64,000 nucleotides of DNA. Origin: SG8-38 sp041576815 (lineage in GTDB: Bacteria; Myxococcota_A; Polyangia; Polyangiales; Houyiibacteriaceae). The stretch's first letter is position 1. The number at the start of each line of letters is the position of its first letter. The translations under genes were made by a program, and so were the position numbers. Positions 1 to 8,449 of the stretch are shown here, piece after piece. The DNA lies in the NCBI GenBank assembly GCA_041576815.1, contig JBFGKE010000005.1, forward strand, positions 62,001 through 126,000. The letters run 5' to 3'. The notes under the pieces are model-generated. The model was not told where the DNA came from and ran no database searches. It was given only the letters and a program-made list of their open reading frames with translations.

Positions 1-969
1 TTCGAGAGGCGACTCGTCGCCGCTTTCGTTGGTGCCGTATGCGAGCACGACGAGATCCGGATTTCGTCGCTGGAGGTGCTCCCGGTAGATCTCATCGTCC
101 CAGAGAAGCTGATACCGCGCGCGGGAGCCGTTGATGCCGAGCGTGTCCACCACGACGCCCGGTCCATCTCGCTCGACCGCGACGCCAAAGAGCCAAACCG
201 GCCGCTTGCTGAGCGTTCGAAGCTCGAACCGATGGGGGCCGTCAGGAACGCGAAACGCCGCGTACGCGGGCGTCGCTTCGCTCCCACGCGTCGACACGCG
301 CCGCGCCGGCCGGCCGTCGATCAACACGTCGAGCTCGCCGCCTCGCGGGTGCTTCATGTAGTAGAGCTCGAAAAAACTCGCGTTTCGACCGTACGGGCCC
401 TGCTCCGCGGTTTGCACCGCGCCGAAGGACCCCGGCCGTGTGCTCTTCATGGCGACGCCCGCAAGCCCCACCCGCTCGACCTCGGAATCACCCACGCGAA
501 TGCGCTGCGTCTCCCACTTGTCGCCGTCGCTTTCGATGTTGATGTCCCGATGTCTGTACGTGCGCCAAGGGTGAACCGGGACGACGAAACCATGGCCCGC
601 GTCCCCGAAGCGAGCCTGCAGCTCACGACGAATGTACCCGGTGAACAGATCGCTCGCGACGTGCGATGCGCCGTAGAACATCAGCCGCGCCTGGCCTTCC
701 CCGCGCGCGGCACGCAGGAGCGCGCGATGAAGCGTCTCCATCGACTTGCCGTCGCGGTCTTCGATGGCGATGTCGAGCCCGAGCACGTCGTTTGGCGGTG
801 GCTGCAAAAGCTGTGGCCCCATCCGCTGCCGGACGCGAACGGCCTGCAGCATGCCCCGCTCGTCGATCGCAGCGGGTGTCTTTGGAGGCGTGTCGGCCGA
901 GGTCATCGTCGCCCCATACCCGAGCGTCCACACCCCGCTGAGCGCCACCCCCGCCAACACCACCGCCAT
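1..969 (-). CDS. SGNH/GDSL-type hydrolase, membrane-anchored, partial (C-terminus beyond window)
   Basis: The reading frame on the minus strand stays open to the window edge, so the C-terminus is missing. After an N-terminal hydrophobic segment (AVVLAGVALSGVWTLGYGA) it shows the block I serine in FYGASH (SGNH nucleophile, GxS variant) and the block III motif AYGTNE near the cut end. These are hallmarks of SGNH/GDSL esterases, which are usually periplasmic O-acyl or acetyl esterases acting on surface polymers. The catalytic Asp-x-x-His block would lie outside the window. An in-frame GTG start at 999 is also possible and would add ten residues before the hydrophobic segment. Substrate cannot be inferred. 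Confidence 0.7.
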   Translation of the reverse strand, partial: MAVVLAGVALSGVWTLGYGATMTSADTPPKTPAAIDERGMLQAVRVRQRMGPQLLQPPPNDVLGLDIAIEDRDGKSMETLHRALLRAARGEGQARLMFYGASHVASDLFTGYIRRELQARFGDAGHGFVVPVHPWRTYRHRDINIESDGDKWETQRIRVGDSEVERVGLAGVAMKSTRPGSFGAVQTAEQGPYGRNASFFELYYMKHPRGGELDVLIDGRPARRVSTRGSEATPAYAAFRVPDGPHRFELRTLSKRPVWLFGVAVERDGPGVVVDTLGINGSRARYQLLWDDEIYREHLQRRNPDLVVLAYGTNESGDESPLE

Positions 970-1076
970 CGGCGAGCCCCATAGATTGCCGAGCCGCACG
1001 CTCCTACGATGGCGATCTCGCGCAAACGAGTCAAATTGGCGTGAAAACTCGAAAAAAGTCGGCCATCATGCGCGCC

Positions 1077-1595
1077 ATGAAATCGCGTGAGCTGCTTCTC
1101 CGGGCCGCCAAGTTCGACGTTGCCCGACTGAGGTTCGAAGGGCCCGACGGGAGCGAGATCATCCGCGACGTCGTGGAGCACCCCGGGGCAGCGGTCGTTC
1201 TCCCTCAGTTGGATGACGGTCGTATCGTCCTCATCCGAAACCTTCGTCGCACGGTCGGCAAAGTTTTATGGGAGCTTCCGGCCGGAACGCTCGAGCCGGG
1301 CGAAGCCCCGGAGGCCTGTGCCGCGCGCGAGGTCGAGGAGGAAACCGGGTATCGCGCCGGCACCTTGAGGCCGCTCACGGAGTTCTTCGCCTCGCCCGGC
1401 GTTCTCGACGAGCGGATGTACGGTTTCGTCGCAACCGACCTCGTCCCGACCACGCAGTCGCTCGACGAATCCGAAGAGATCGAGGTCTTTCCCATTCCCA
1501 CGTGGCAGGTGCGCGACATGCTGAAAGACGGGCACATCGAAGACGGAAAAACGATCGCGATCTTGCTCTACTGGATGCACATCTACTCTCCCTGA
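1077..1595 (+). CDS. NUDIX hydrolase, ADP-ribose pyrophosphatase-like
   Basis: A 172-residue protein with a complete Nudix box: G-TLEPG-E, then REVEEETGY, giving the G-x5-E-x7-REUxEExGU pattern. The N-terminus (MKSRELL...FDVAR) resembles NudF-type ADP-ribose pyrophosphatases, which hydrolyse ADP-ribose to AMP and ribose 5-phosphate. The ATG at 1077 was chosen because it matches the family N-terminus; in-frame GTG 1041 and ATG 1068 lie upstream. It is followed 23 bp later by a DUF445 gene on the same strand. The exact nucleoside-diphosphate substrate is inferred, not shown. Confidence 0.8.
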   Translation: MKSRELLLRAAKFDVARLRFEGPDGSEIIRDVVEHPGAAVVLPQLDDGRIVLIRNLRRTVGKVLWELPAGTLEPGEAPEACAAREVEEETGYRAGTLRPLTEFFASPGVLDERMYGFVATDLVPTTQSLDESEEIEVFPIPTWQVRDMLKDGHIEDGKTIAILLYWMHIYSP

Positions 1596-1618
1596 GCCCA
1601 AACGAACGCCCGGCCAAG

Positions 1619-2857
1619 ATGGAGCTGCTCTCCCGTATAGAAGAAAACTCGATCGTCCTGCTGATCCCGCTGATCAGCGCGCTGGTCGGATGGTTCACCA
1701 ACGTGGTCGCGATCAAGATGATGTTTCATCCGATCGAGTTCGTCGGGATCCCACCCTACCTCGGCTGGCAGGGCGTCATTCCGGCCAACGCACTTCGGCT
1801 CGCCAAGGTGTCGAACTCGCTGATTACCGAAAAGCTCTTGTCGCTGCGAGACCTATTCGACCAGAGCTTCAGCGCGGAATCGTTCGCCGGCAAGCTCGAT
1901 GCAGTGATCGACGACGTGACCGAGCAAGTGATCGACGAAGTCGCCAACAAGCATGCGAAGCCCCTTTGGGACAATGCCGGCGAGTTCATGCAGAACAAGG
2001 TTCGCAGCCAGGTTCGCACCGAAGTGCTCGAGGTGTCGCGCGCGATCGCGATGGACATGGCCGACGACATCGACCAAATCATGGACATCGAGCGAACCGT
2101 GCTCGAAGCGATGGAGCGTCACAAAGCGCTCATGGGCGAAATGTTCTACGAGGTCGGCCGAAAAGAGTTCAAGTTCATCGAACGATCGGGGCTCTACTTC
2201 GGGTTTCTGTTCGGGATCTTTCAGATGATCATTTGGGTGCTGTACCCGGCGCCTTGGATTCTCCCCGCAGCGGGTTTCTTCGTGGGCTACTGCACCAACT
2301 GGATAGCGATCAGGCTCGTATTCGCGCCGCGCGAGCCGGTGAAGATCGGCCCCATCACCGTGCAGGGGCTCTTTCATAAACGGCAAAACGAGGTCGCCGA
2401 GGCGTTCGGCCGAACGGTTGCGACGCGTGTTCTGAACGCCGACAACATCGTGACGACAGTCATGGAGAGCAAAGGCGTGCTGCGCATGAACGAGATCCTC
2501 GAGCATCGCATCGGCGAGCTGATCGCGAAATACGAAGCGCACCCCATGTCCAATCTCGTGCTGCCCGAAGAAAAGCGCCCGGCGCTGCGGGCCGAGCTCA
2601 TGGACCGAATCAAGCGCGAGTGGCCCAAGCCCGGCGGCTTCTTCCATACCTTCGCCGGCCAATCGGTGGACCTTCAGGGCGAGCTCGAGCGGCGGATGAA
2701 GGCCCTCGACCGGGAAAGCTACGAAGGCGTGCTGCGGCCGGCATTCCAGCAAGACGAATGGAAGCTCATTGCGGCTGGCGCAGTGCTCGGCACCGTGGCG
2801 GGCATTCTTCAGCTGGTCTTCATCTTCGGCGAGGCCATGGAACGGCTGAGCCGGTGA
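1619..2857 (+). CDS. DUF445 family membrane protein
   Basis: A 412-residue protein with hydrophobic segments at the N-terminus, the middle (about residues 195-240) and the C-terminus. The first and central membrane regions share the pattern GWFTNVVAIKMMFHP and GYCTNWIAIRLVFAP. Each is followed by a Gly-rich loop ending in GVIPANALRLA or GLFHKRQNEVA, so the protein is an internal duplication typical of DUF445/YheB-like proteins. The function of this family is unknown. The start was placed at the ATG opening MELLSRIEEN, because the longer open frame overlaps the NUDIX gene out of frame. It is probably cotranscribed with the genes on either side. Confidence 0.75.
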   Translation: MELLSRIEENSIVLLIPLISALVGWFTNVVAIKMMFHPIEFVGIPPYLGWQGVIPANALRLAKVSNSLITEKLLSLRDLFDQSFSAESFAGKLDAVIDDVTEQVIDEVANKHAKPLWDNAGEFMQNKVRSQVRTEVLEVSRAIAMDMADDIDQIMDIERTVLEAMERHKALMGEMFYEVGRKEFKFIERSGLYFGFLFGIFQMIIWVLYPAPWILPAAGFFVGYCTNWIAIRLVFAPREPVKIGPITVQGLFHKRQNEVAEAFGRTVATRVLNADNIVTTVMESKGVLRMNEILEHRIGELIAKYEAHPMSNLVLPEEKRPALRAELMDRIKREWPKPGGFFHTFAGQSVDLQGELERRMKALDRESYEGVLRPAFQQDEWKLIAAGAVLGTVAGILQLVFIFGEAMERLSR

Positions 2858-2908
2858 TGGCCGGGAGCGCGCTAGCCTTTCGCCCGCTCAACGGCTAAAC
2901 ACTGCGTC

Positions 2909-3763
2909 GTGGACGAAACCGCCACACTGCTCGTCTCCTGCCCCGACCGCAAAGGTCTCGTCGCGGCGCTCGCGCAAGTGCTCTACGGGCATGGCGCCAA
3001 CATCCTCGATGCCGACCAGCACACCGACCCGGTCGCCGGCCAGTTCTTCCAACGCATCAAGTTCGACATGGCGGAGCTTCACACCGACCAGCGGAGCCTC
3101 GAAACCGCAATTGCCGAGGTCGCAGCGCGTTTCTCGATGAAGTGGCGTTTGGCCAACGGCACGGGCCGCGCACGAACTGCGATTTTCGTTTCGAAGTACG
3201 ATCACTGTCTCTACGACTTGCTGTTGCGACAGCGCTCGGGAGAGCTCGGGACTGACATCCCGATGATTGTCAGCAACCACCCCGACCTCGAGGTCGTCGC
3301 CAAGCAGTTCGGCGTGCCATTCTATTGTCTTCCCGTCGACAAGGAGAACAAGCGAGCTCAAGAAGACAAGGCGCTCGACTTGTTGAGGTCGCAAAGCATC
3401 GACCTCGTCGTGCTTGCGCGATACATGCAGATACTCACAGATGACTTCCTCAACAGCTTCGAGGGCGACGTGATCAACATTCACCACTCGTTTCTCCCGG
3501 CGTTCATGGGGAGCAAGCCGTACCACCGCGCCTTCGAGCGCGGGGTGAAGCTGATCGGGGCGACCGCCCACTACGCGACCGCGGAGCTCGATGAAGGCCC
3601 AATCATCGAACAGGACGTCGTGCGGTGCTCGCATCGTGATTCGGTGAAGGACCTGGTGCGCAAGGGTCGAGACCTCGAAAAGGTGGTGCTGGCCCGTGCG
3701 GTCCGCTGGCACCTTGACGACCGCATCCTCGTCTACGACAACAAGACGGTGGTTTTCACCTAG
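2909..3763 (+). CDS. purU: formyltetrahydrofolate deformylase
   Basis: A 284-residue protein that hydrolyses 10-formyltetrahydrofolate to formate and tetrahydrofolate, balancing one-carbon pools and supplying formate for purine synthesis. Residues 1-80 form an ACT domain (LLVSCPDRKGLVAALA). The remainder is a formyltransferase domain with the catalytic Asn-His region NIHHSFLPAF, then GATAHY and DEGPIIEQD, which carry the catalytic Asp. Length matches PurU. Translation starts at a GTG. The next gene begins 9 bp downstream, suggesting an operon. Confidence 0.92.
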   Translation: MDETATLLVSCPDRKGLVAALAQVLYGHGANILDADQHTDPVAGQFFQRIKFDMAELHTDQRSLETAIAEVAARFSMKWRLANGTGRARTAIFVSKYDHCLYDLLLRQRSGELGTDIPMIVSNHPDLEVVAKQFGVPFYCLPVDKENKRAQEDKALDLLRSQSIDLVVLARYMQILTDDFLNSFEGDVINIHHSFLPAFMGSKPYHRAFERGVKLIGATAHYATAELDEGPIIEQDVVRCSHRDSVKDLVRKGRDLEKVVLARAVRWHLDDRILVYDNKTVVFT

Positions 3764-3772
3764 GGAGCAACC

Positions 3773-4567
3773 ATGTCCGAGAGAGCTCAACTGACGGTCG
3801 ACAATGGAATCGCCACGGTACGCATGTCACGGCCCGAGAAGCGCAACGCGCTCGATGCGGACATGTTCGACGCTCTGATACGCATGGGTAAGCGCGTGAT
3901 CGCCGACAAGAGCGTTCGGGCGGTCGTGCTCCACGGCGAGGGGAAAGGTTTTTGTGCCGGGCTCGATTTCGGGTCGTTCATGGCGTCGCCCGACTTGATG
4001 CAGAAGCTCCTGTCGCGGACGAGTGAGAGCCCCGCCAACATGGCGCAGCGTGCCGCGTGGATCTGGCAAGAGGTGCATGTGCCAGTGATTGCGGCGGTCC
4101 ACGGCGTTGCGTTCGGCGGCGGCTTCCAAATCGCGCTCGGCGCCGATCTGCGCTACGTCACGCCGGATGCGCAGCTCTCCGTGATGGAAATCAAATGGGG
4201 GCTCGTTCCGGACATGGCCATCACGCAGACGTTGCTGCGCCTGGTGCCAATCGACGTCGCAAAAGAGCTCACCTTCACCGGTCGCATCATCTCTGGAACG
4301 GAGGCCGTCGAGCTCGGGATCGCTACCAAGCTGTCGGAGGACCCGCTCGCGGATGCGCTTGCCACCGCGAAGCTCATCGCAAGCAAGTCGCCCCATGCGA
4401 TCCGGGCCGGGAAAGCGCTGTTCAGCGAAGCGGCGGAGATGTCGCGCGCCGAGGCGCTCGATCTCGAGACGACGCTCCAGGCGTCGCTCCTCGGGAGCGA
4501 GAATCAAATGGAAGCCGTTCAGGCCAACATGGCCAAGCGCGAGCCCAACTTCAAAGACCCGGACTGA
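3773..4567 (+). CDS. enoyl-CoA hydratase/isomerase (crotonase) family protein
   Basis: A 264-residue crotonase-fold protein. The oxyanion-hole segments are GKGFCAGLDF and HGVAFGGGFQIALGADLR, and the second catalytic region is VMEIKWGLVPD. The residue matching the first catalytic Glu of true hydratases (GGGCEL in the rat enzyme) is Gln here (GGGFQI), while the second Glu is kept. The reaction may therefore be isomerisation, hydrolysis or another CoA-thioester chemistry rather than simple hydration. A good ribosome binding site (AGGGAG) precedes the ATG. It follows purU closely and ends 9 bp from the convergent ferrochelatase gene. Confidence 0.8.
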   Translation: MSERAQLTVDNGIATVRMSRPEKRNALDADMFDALIRMGKRVIADKSVRAVVLHGEGKGFCAGLDFGSFMASPDLMQKLLSRTSESPANMAQRAAWIWQEVHVPVIAAVHGVAFGGGFQIALGADLRYVTPDAQLSVMEIKWGLVPDMAITQTLLRLVPIDVAKELTFTGRIISGTEAVELGIATKLSEDPLADALATAKLIASKSPHAIRAGKALFSEAAEMSRAEALDLETTLQASLLGSENQMEAVQANMAKREPNFKDPD

Positions 4568-4576
4568 ACGCGCGTG

Positions 4577-5620
4577 TCACGCCGTTTCGGGCGGATGCGA
4601 CACGCGCGGTTGGTACTGACAGCAGTCTGGCGGACATACGTCGTGTGATGGGCCGCGTTTGCCGAGCGCTTGGCGCGTCGTGACTTTTCCGAGCCGCTCC
4701 TCGATCAGCTCTCGAATCATCGATACGAACGCAGGGTGCGTGCCGACGGTCGGTGCGCGCGTCAAGGTGATGCCGAGGGTCGTTGCGTGCTCTCTCGCCT
4801 CCTGATCGAGGTCCCACACCACCTCCATGTGGTCGGAGATGAACCCGATCGGAGCGACGACGACGTCCTTGACGTTGATTTGAGACAGCGCATCGAGGTG
4901 CTCGAGGATGTCGGGCCCGAGCCACGGAACGTGCGGCGGGCCGCTTCGGCTCTGATAGACGAGCTGCCACCGCTCGTGCCGCGCGCCCTCGGCCACCAGG
5001 CGCGCGGTCTCTTCGAGCTGGTCCGCGTAATCACAGCCGTCGGACATCGAGACCGGGATGCTGTGAGCGCTGAACGCCACCCGTGCGTATTCACGCCGCT
5101 CTTTGGGCAGCGTCTCGAGAGCGGCCAAGAGACAATCGACGTTGGCCTCGATGAACCCAGGGTGGTTGTAAAACACGCGGAGCTTGTCGACGACAGGTGC
5201 GCCTTCACCGAGCTCTTCGCGCGCCGCCTCGATGTTCTCGCGATACTGCCGGCACCCGCTGTAGCTGCTGTAGGCCGATGTCACGAACGCCAGGGCGCGC
5301 TTTTTCCCTTCATCACGCATTTTTCTTAGCGCCTCGAGGACGAAAGGATGCCAGTTGCGGTTGCCCCAATAGATCGGGAGATCGATTTCGCTTTTTCGAA
5401 GCTCTTCTTCGAGCGCGGCAATCAGCGCGCGGTTTTGGTCGTTGATCGGGCTCTTCCCGTCGAAATGGTTGTAGTGCGCCGCGACCTCCTTGAGGCGTTC
5501 CTCGGGCACGTTCTTTCCGCGCACGACGTTTTCGAGAAAGGGCATCACGTCGGCGCGCTCTTCAGGACCCCCGAACGAGACCAAGAGGATACTGTCGTAG
5601 TCCGCTTCGTTGTCGCTCAC
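4577..5620 (-). CDS. hemH: ferrochelatase
   Basis: A 347-residue ferrochelatase, inserting Fe2+ into proto- or coproporphyrin in haem synthesis. It has the N-terminal ILLVSFGGPEE motif, the metal-site His in FSAHSIPVSMSDGC, the YQSRSGPPHVPWLGPD block and the C-terminal VVAPIGFISDHMEVVWDLDQEA signature. The C-terminus carries three cysteines at residues 329, 333 and 334 (CPPDCC). Some bacterial ferrochelatases use such a group, with an internal Cys, to ligate a [2Fe-2S] cluster, so a cluster here is inferred. It is transcribed divergently from the MBL hydrolase across about 80 bp. Confidence 0.92.
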   Translation of the reverse strand: MSDNEADYDSILLVSFGGPEERADVMPFLENVVRGKNVPEERLKEVAAHYNHFDGKSPINDQNRALIAALEEELRKSEIDLPIYWGNRNWHPFVLEALRKMRDEGKKRALAFVTSAYSSYSGCRQYRENIEAAREELGEGAPVVDKLRVFYNHPGFIEANVDCLLAALETLPKERREYARVAFSAHSIPVSMSDGCDYADQLEETARLVAEGARHERWQLVYQSRSGPPHVPWLGPDILEHLDALSQINVKDVVVAPIGFISDHMEVVWDLDQEAREHATTLGITLTRAPTVGTHPAFVSMIRELIEERLGKVTTRQALGKRGPSHDVCPPDCCQYQPRVSHPPETA

Positions 5621-5700
5621 GGGCGAACTCTCGCGCCTAAAACCGGCACTTGCAAGCGAAGAGTCTTGCCAAGCGATCCGACCTGTGCTCTAGGTTGCTC

Positions 5701-6483
5701 GTGCGCTTGACGATTCTGGGGAGCGGGAGCGAGGGGAACGCGCTTCTGTTGGAGTCCAGGACGAGCCGTGTCCTGGTCGACGCCGGGATTTCGCATCGGC
5801 GGCTCGTTCGACGATTTGAAGCTATCCGCAAGGAGCTGCCGAAACGGGTCGATGCGGTGATCGTCACGCATGCACACGGTGACCATGCAGCGCACGCTTC
5901 GAGCTACGCCAAGCGATTTGGCTGCCCGGTGATCGGCACCCAGGCGACACTTCGCTCGATTCGATTGAGCGAGGATGCTGAGGCGGAAAGCTTCACGGTG
6001 GGACGGCGCTTCGAAGTCGGCGACATCACCGTTCGATCGCGATGGATTCCGCACGATGCGCCGCAAGTGGCGCTCGTGTTCGAAACCAGGGAGTCCACCG
6101 TCGGGCTGGTGACAGACCTCGGGCACGTGCCGAAGGGTCTTTCACGTTTCTTCAGCGACGCCGAAACCCTGTTGTTGGAGAGCAACCACGACGTGGACAT
6201 GCTAGCGGCGGGGCCGTATCCCCAAGCGCTGAAGCGTCGCGTGGGAGGAGCGCGCGGTCATCTCTCGAATGCACAGGCCGGAGACCTGCTCGCAGGGCTT
6301 CCGTGCTCCCCCAAGCGGGTGGTGCTGATGCACCTTTCGGAAACCAACAACTCACCGAGTCTTGCACGGGCATCGGCGGAAGCTGCCCTCGGTCATCGCG
6401 GAACCGAGCTGCTCGTGGCACCGCCGAGGGCGCCACTCGCGCTCGAGGACGTGCAGGACCGGCAGCTTCAGCTGGGACTGTAG
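5701..6483 (+). CDS. MBL-fold metallo-hydrolase (YycJ/WalJ-like)
   Basis: A 260-residue metallo-beta-lactamase-fold hydrolase. The sequence begins RLTILGSGSEGNALLLES and carries the zinc motif THAHGDHAAH, then DLGH, a Glu-Ser-Asn-His block (LLLESNHD) and a final HLSETNN. This order is typical of YycJ/WalJ-type nucleases or hydrolases, with two zinc ions bound by the His/Asp ligands. The GTG at 5701 matches the family N-terminus better than the upstream in-frame start at 5650. It ends 7 bp before speE, so the two are probably cotranscribed. Confidence 0.82.
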   Translation: MRLTILGSGSEGNALLLESRTSRVLVDAGISHRRLVRRFEAIRKELPKRVDAVIVTHAHGDHAAHASSYAKRFGCPVIGTQATLRSIRLSEDAEAESFTVGRRFEVGDITVRSRWIPHDAPQVALVFETRESTVGLVTDLGHVPKGLSRFFSDAETLLLESNHDVDMLAAGPYPQALKRRVGGARGHLSNAQAGDLLAGLPCSPKRVVLMHLSETNNSPSLARASAEAALGHRGTELLVAPPRAPLALEDVQDRQLQLGL

Positions 6484-6490
6484 CGGAACG

Positions 6491-7330
6491 ATGAGTCTCT
6501 GGTACGACGAGACGTTCGACGATCACACGCGGCTCGGGCTGCGGGTGGAGCAAACTCTCTTCTCGGAACAGAGCCCTTTTCAAAAGGTCGAGGTGATTCA
6601 GACGGTGGGCTTCGGCCGGGTTCTCGTGATCGACGGCGTCTTCATGACCAGCGAATACGACGAGTTCCTCTATCACGAGATGTTGACCCACCCAGCCCTG
6701 ACGACCGCGCCTAGCATCGACCGTGTGCTCGTCATCGGCGGTGGGGACGGCGGCACGGTGCGGGAGGTGCTTCGGCACCCCGACGTCCGACGATGCGTGA
6801 TGATCGAGATCGACGAGATGGTCGTCGAGGCCTGCAAGACGCACTTGCCCGGCATCGGCACGGCTTGGGAGGATCCTCGCTTGGAGGTTCGCTACGTCGA
6901 TGGCATCGAATACGTCAAAGAGAGTGGCGATCCGCAGTACGACGTCGTGCTGCTGGACGGAACGGACCCGGTCGGGCCAGGTGCGGTCTTGTTCGACGAG
7001 AGCTTCTATGAAGGGTGCCGACGGGTGCTCGCGCCAGGCGGTGTGATGGCACTGCAAAGCGAGTCGCCGCTGCTGATGATGGACATCTTCGTCGAGACGC
7101 AGCGCAAGCTACGGTCGCTCTTTTCAGAGGTCCACCCGTACATGGGCCCGGTCCCGCTCTACGGCACCGGGACGTGGAGTTGGACCTGGTGCTCGGACAC
7201 CGGCGAGCCGCTTCGACCACTCCCCGAGCGCCAAGCGGCCGTCGTCCCGGGCTCCAAGGCCTACAACGAAGAGCTTCACCAAGCGATGTTCGCGCTCCCC
7301 AACTACGTCAAGCGCGCCCTAAAGCTCTGA
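6491..7330 (+). CDS. speE: polyamine aminopropyltransferase (spermidine synthase)
   Basis: A 279-residue spermidine synthase transferring an aminopropyl group from decarboxylated S-adenosylmethionine to putrescine. The N-terminal domain is MSLWYDETFDDHTRLGL, and the Rossmann core has VLVIGGGDGGTVREVLRH, the acidic IEIDEMVVE strand and the catalytic DGTDPVGPG loop. YHEMLTHPAL is also conserved. Length and start match the family; a longer upstream in-frame extension overlaps the previous gene and was rejected. The stop is followed within 10 bp by two palindromic repeats that probably end transcription. Confidence 0.93.
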   Translation: MSLWYDETFDDHTRLGLRVEQTLFSEQSPFQKVEVIQTVGFGRVLVIDGVFMTSEYDEFLYHEMLTHPALTTAPSIDRVLVIGGGDGGTVREVLRHPDVRRCVMIEIDEMVVEACKTHLPGIGTAWEDPRLEVRYVDGIEYVKESGDPQYDVVLLDGTDPVGPGAVLFDESFYEGCRRVLAPGGVMALQSESPLLMMDIFVETQRKLRSLFSEVHPYMGPVPLYGTGTWSWTWCSDTGEPLRPLPERQAAVVPGSKAYNEELHQAMFALPNYVKRALKL

Positions 7331-7337
7331 AGAGAAA

Positions 7338-7396
7338 TTATATAGGGGACAGTCCCCTTTTTTCCGGAAGTTATATAGGGGACAGTCCCCTTTTTT
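7338..7396. repeat. Pair of direct repeats each containing a GGGGAC-A-GTCCCC palindrome
   Basis: Two identical 26-bp units (7338-7363 and 7371-7396) are spaced 33 bp apart. Each reads TTATATA, then the palindrome GGGGACAGTCCCC, then six T. They fill the gap between the convergent speE and quinone oxidoreductase genes, where a hairpin followed by a T run would serve as a terminator. The same palindrome core, with centre T, recurs as a pair at 13.5 kb. Confidence 0.85.
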
Positions 7397-7398
7397 GG

Positions 7399-8385
7399 CT
7401 ACCAGGTGAGGACGAGCTTGCCGAAGGTCTGGTTCGCGTCCATTTGCTGATGCGCCCGCTGGACTTCGGTCATGGGCAGGACCTCGTCGATCACGGGGCG
7501 GAGCTCGCCCGCGGCGAATCGGCCGAGCATCGCGTCTTCGAACGACTTGGCCAGATCCGATTTTTCCCGTGCGGACCGGCTGCGCAAGACCGAGCCGTGG
7601 ATCGACGCGCGCTTGGCCAAGAGCGCTCCGAGAAAGAGCTCGCCCTTCACGCCGCCCATCAGACCGATCACGATGATTCGGCCCTTTTTGCCGATGACCT
7701 TCACGTTTTGCTCGAGATAGGCAGCGCCAATCGTATCGAGAATCACGTCAGCGCCGTCCGGAACGACCGACAGCACCGCGTCTGCGAACTGCCCATCCTC
7801 GACGAGCACCGAATGCGTCAGGCCGAGCTCGGTACACCTCGAGAGCTTGTCCCGCGTTCTCGACGTCCCGATTGAGGTGGCGCCGAGCGCAGCCGCGATC
7901 TGTATCGCGGCGGTTCCGACTCCACTTGCCACCGCGTGAAGGACGACCGACGCACCTGCGTCGAGTCCCCCTTGTAGCACGATGGCGTCGTAAGCCGTCA
8001 TGAACGCCTCCGGCACCGCAGCCGCCTCTTCGAGCGACAGCTTCGAAGGGACAGGCATCAGCTCGTCTGCTTCCGTGAGCAACCGCTCTGCCATCCCGCC
8101 TCCGCCGACGATTCCCATCACGCGGTCTCCGGGCTTCCATCGATCGACGGACGCGCCGGCGGACTCGACGACGCCTGCAAACTCGAGGCCGGGGACGTCC
8201 GGCGGAACCCCCGGAGGCGCAGGATAAAACCCTCGCCGCTGCAAACAGTCGGCGCGGTTCAATCCCGCAGCGGCCACATCGACGCGCACCTCGGTCGGAC
8301 CCGGCTCGCGCACCTCGATCTCGCCGAGCTCGAGCACGTCCGGGCCACCGGGCTCTCGAATTCGAACGGCTTTCGTGTTGGACAT
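7399..8385 (-). CDS. NAD(P)H-quinone oxidoreductase (zinc-independent MDR, PIG3/zeta-crystallin type)
   Basis: A 328-residue medium-chain dehydrogenase/reductase lacking the zinc-ligand cysteines. It shows AGLNRADCLQRRGFYPAPPG and PGLEFAGVV typical of the PIG3/TP53I3 subgroup, and a nucleotide-binding turn ASGVGTAAIQIA. Such enzymes reduce quinones with NADPH. The start at 8385 (MSNTKAVRIREPGGPD) fits the family. The gene is convergent with speE and divergent from the acyl-CoA ligase, with about 65 bp between start codons for both promoters. Confidence 0.87.
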   Translation of the reverse strand: MSNTKAVRIREPGGPDVLELGEIEVREPGPTEVRVDVAAAGLNRADCLQRRGFYPAPPGVPPDVPGLEFAGVVESAGASVDRWKPGDRVMGIVGGGGMAERLLTEADELMPVPSKLSLEEAAAVPEAFMTAYDAIVLQGGLDAGASVVLHAVASGVGTAAIQIAAALGATSIGTSRTRDKLSRCTELGLTHSVLVEDGQFADAVLSVVPDGADVILDTIGAAYLEQNVKVIGKKGRIIVIGLMGGVKGELFLGALLAKRASIHGSVLRSRSAREKSDLAKSFEDAMLGRFAAGELRPVIDEVLPMTEVQRAHQQMDANQTFGKLVLTW

Positions 8386-8449
8386 GAAGCGGAGCGTAAC
8401 GCGACCCGCGCTCGCGTCCAGGCGTGTCCCGCGTGCTAGATTGCCATCG

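Noticed and set aside
76..984. 302-codon plus-strand ORF
   Set aside because: The minus strand carries SGNH hydrolase motifs through the same stretch and stays open to the window edge.
1268..1618. N-terminal extension of the DUF445 frame
   Set aside because: It overlaps the NUDIX gene out of frame and is Arg-rich; the family start is at 1619.
7338..7396. Short direct repeats considered as a CRISPR array
   Set aside because: Only two copies, no spacers of CRISPR length, no cas genes, and each unit is a terminator-like palindrome.
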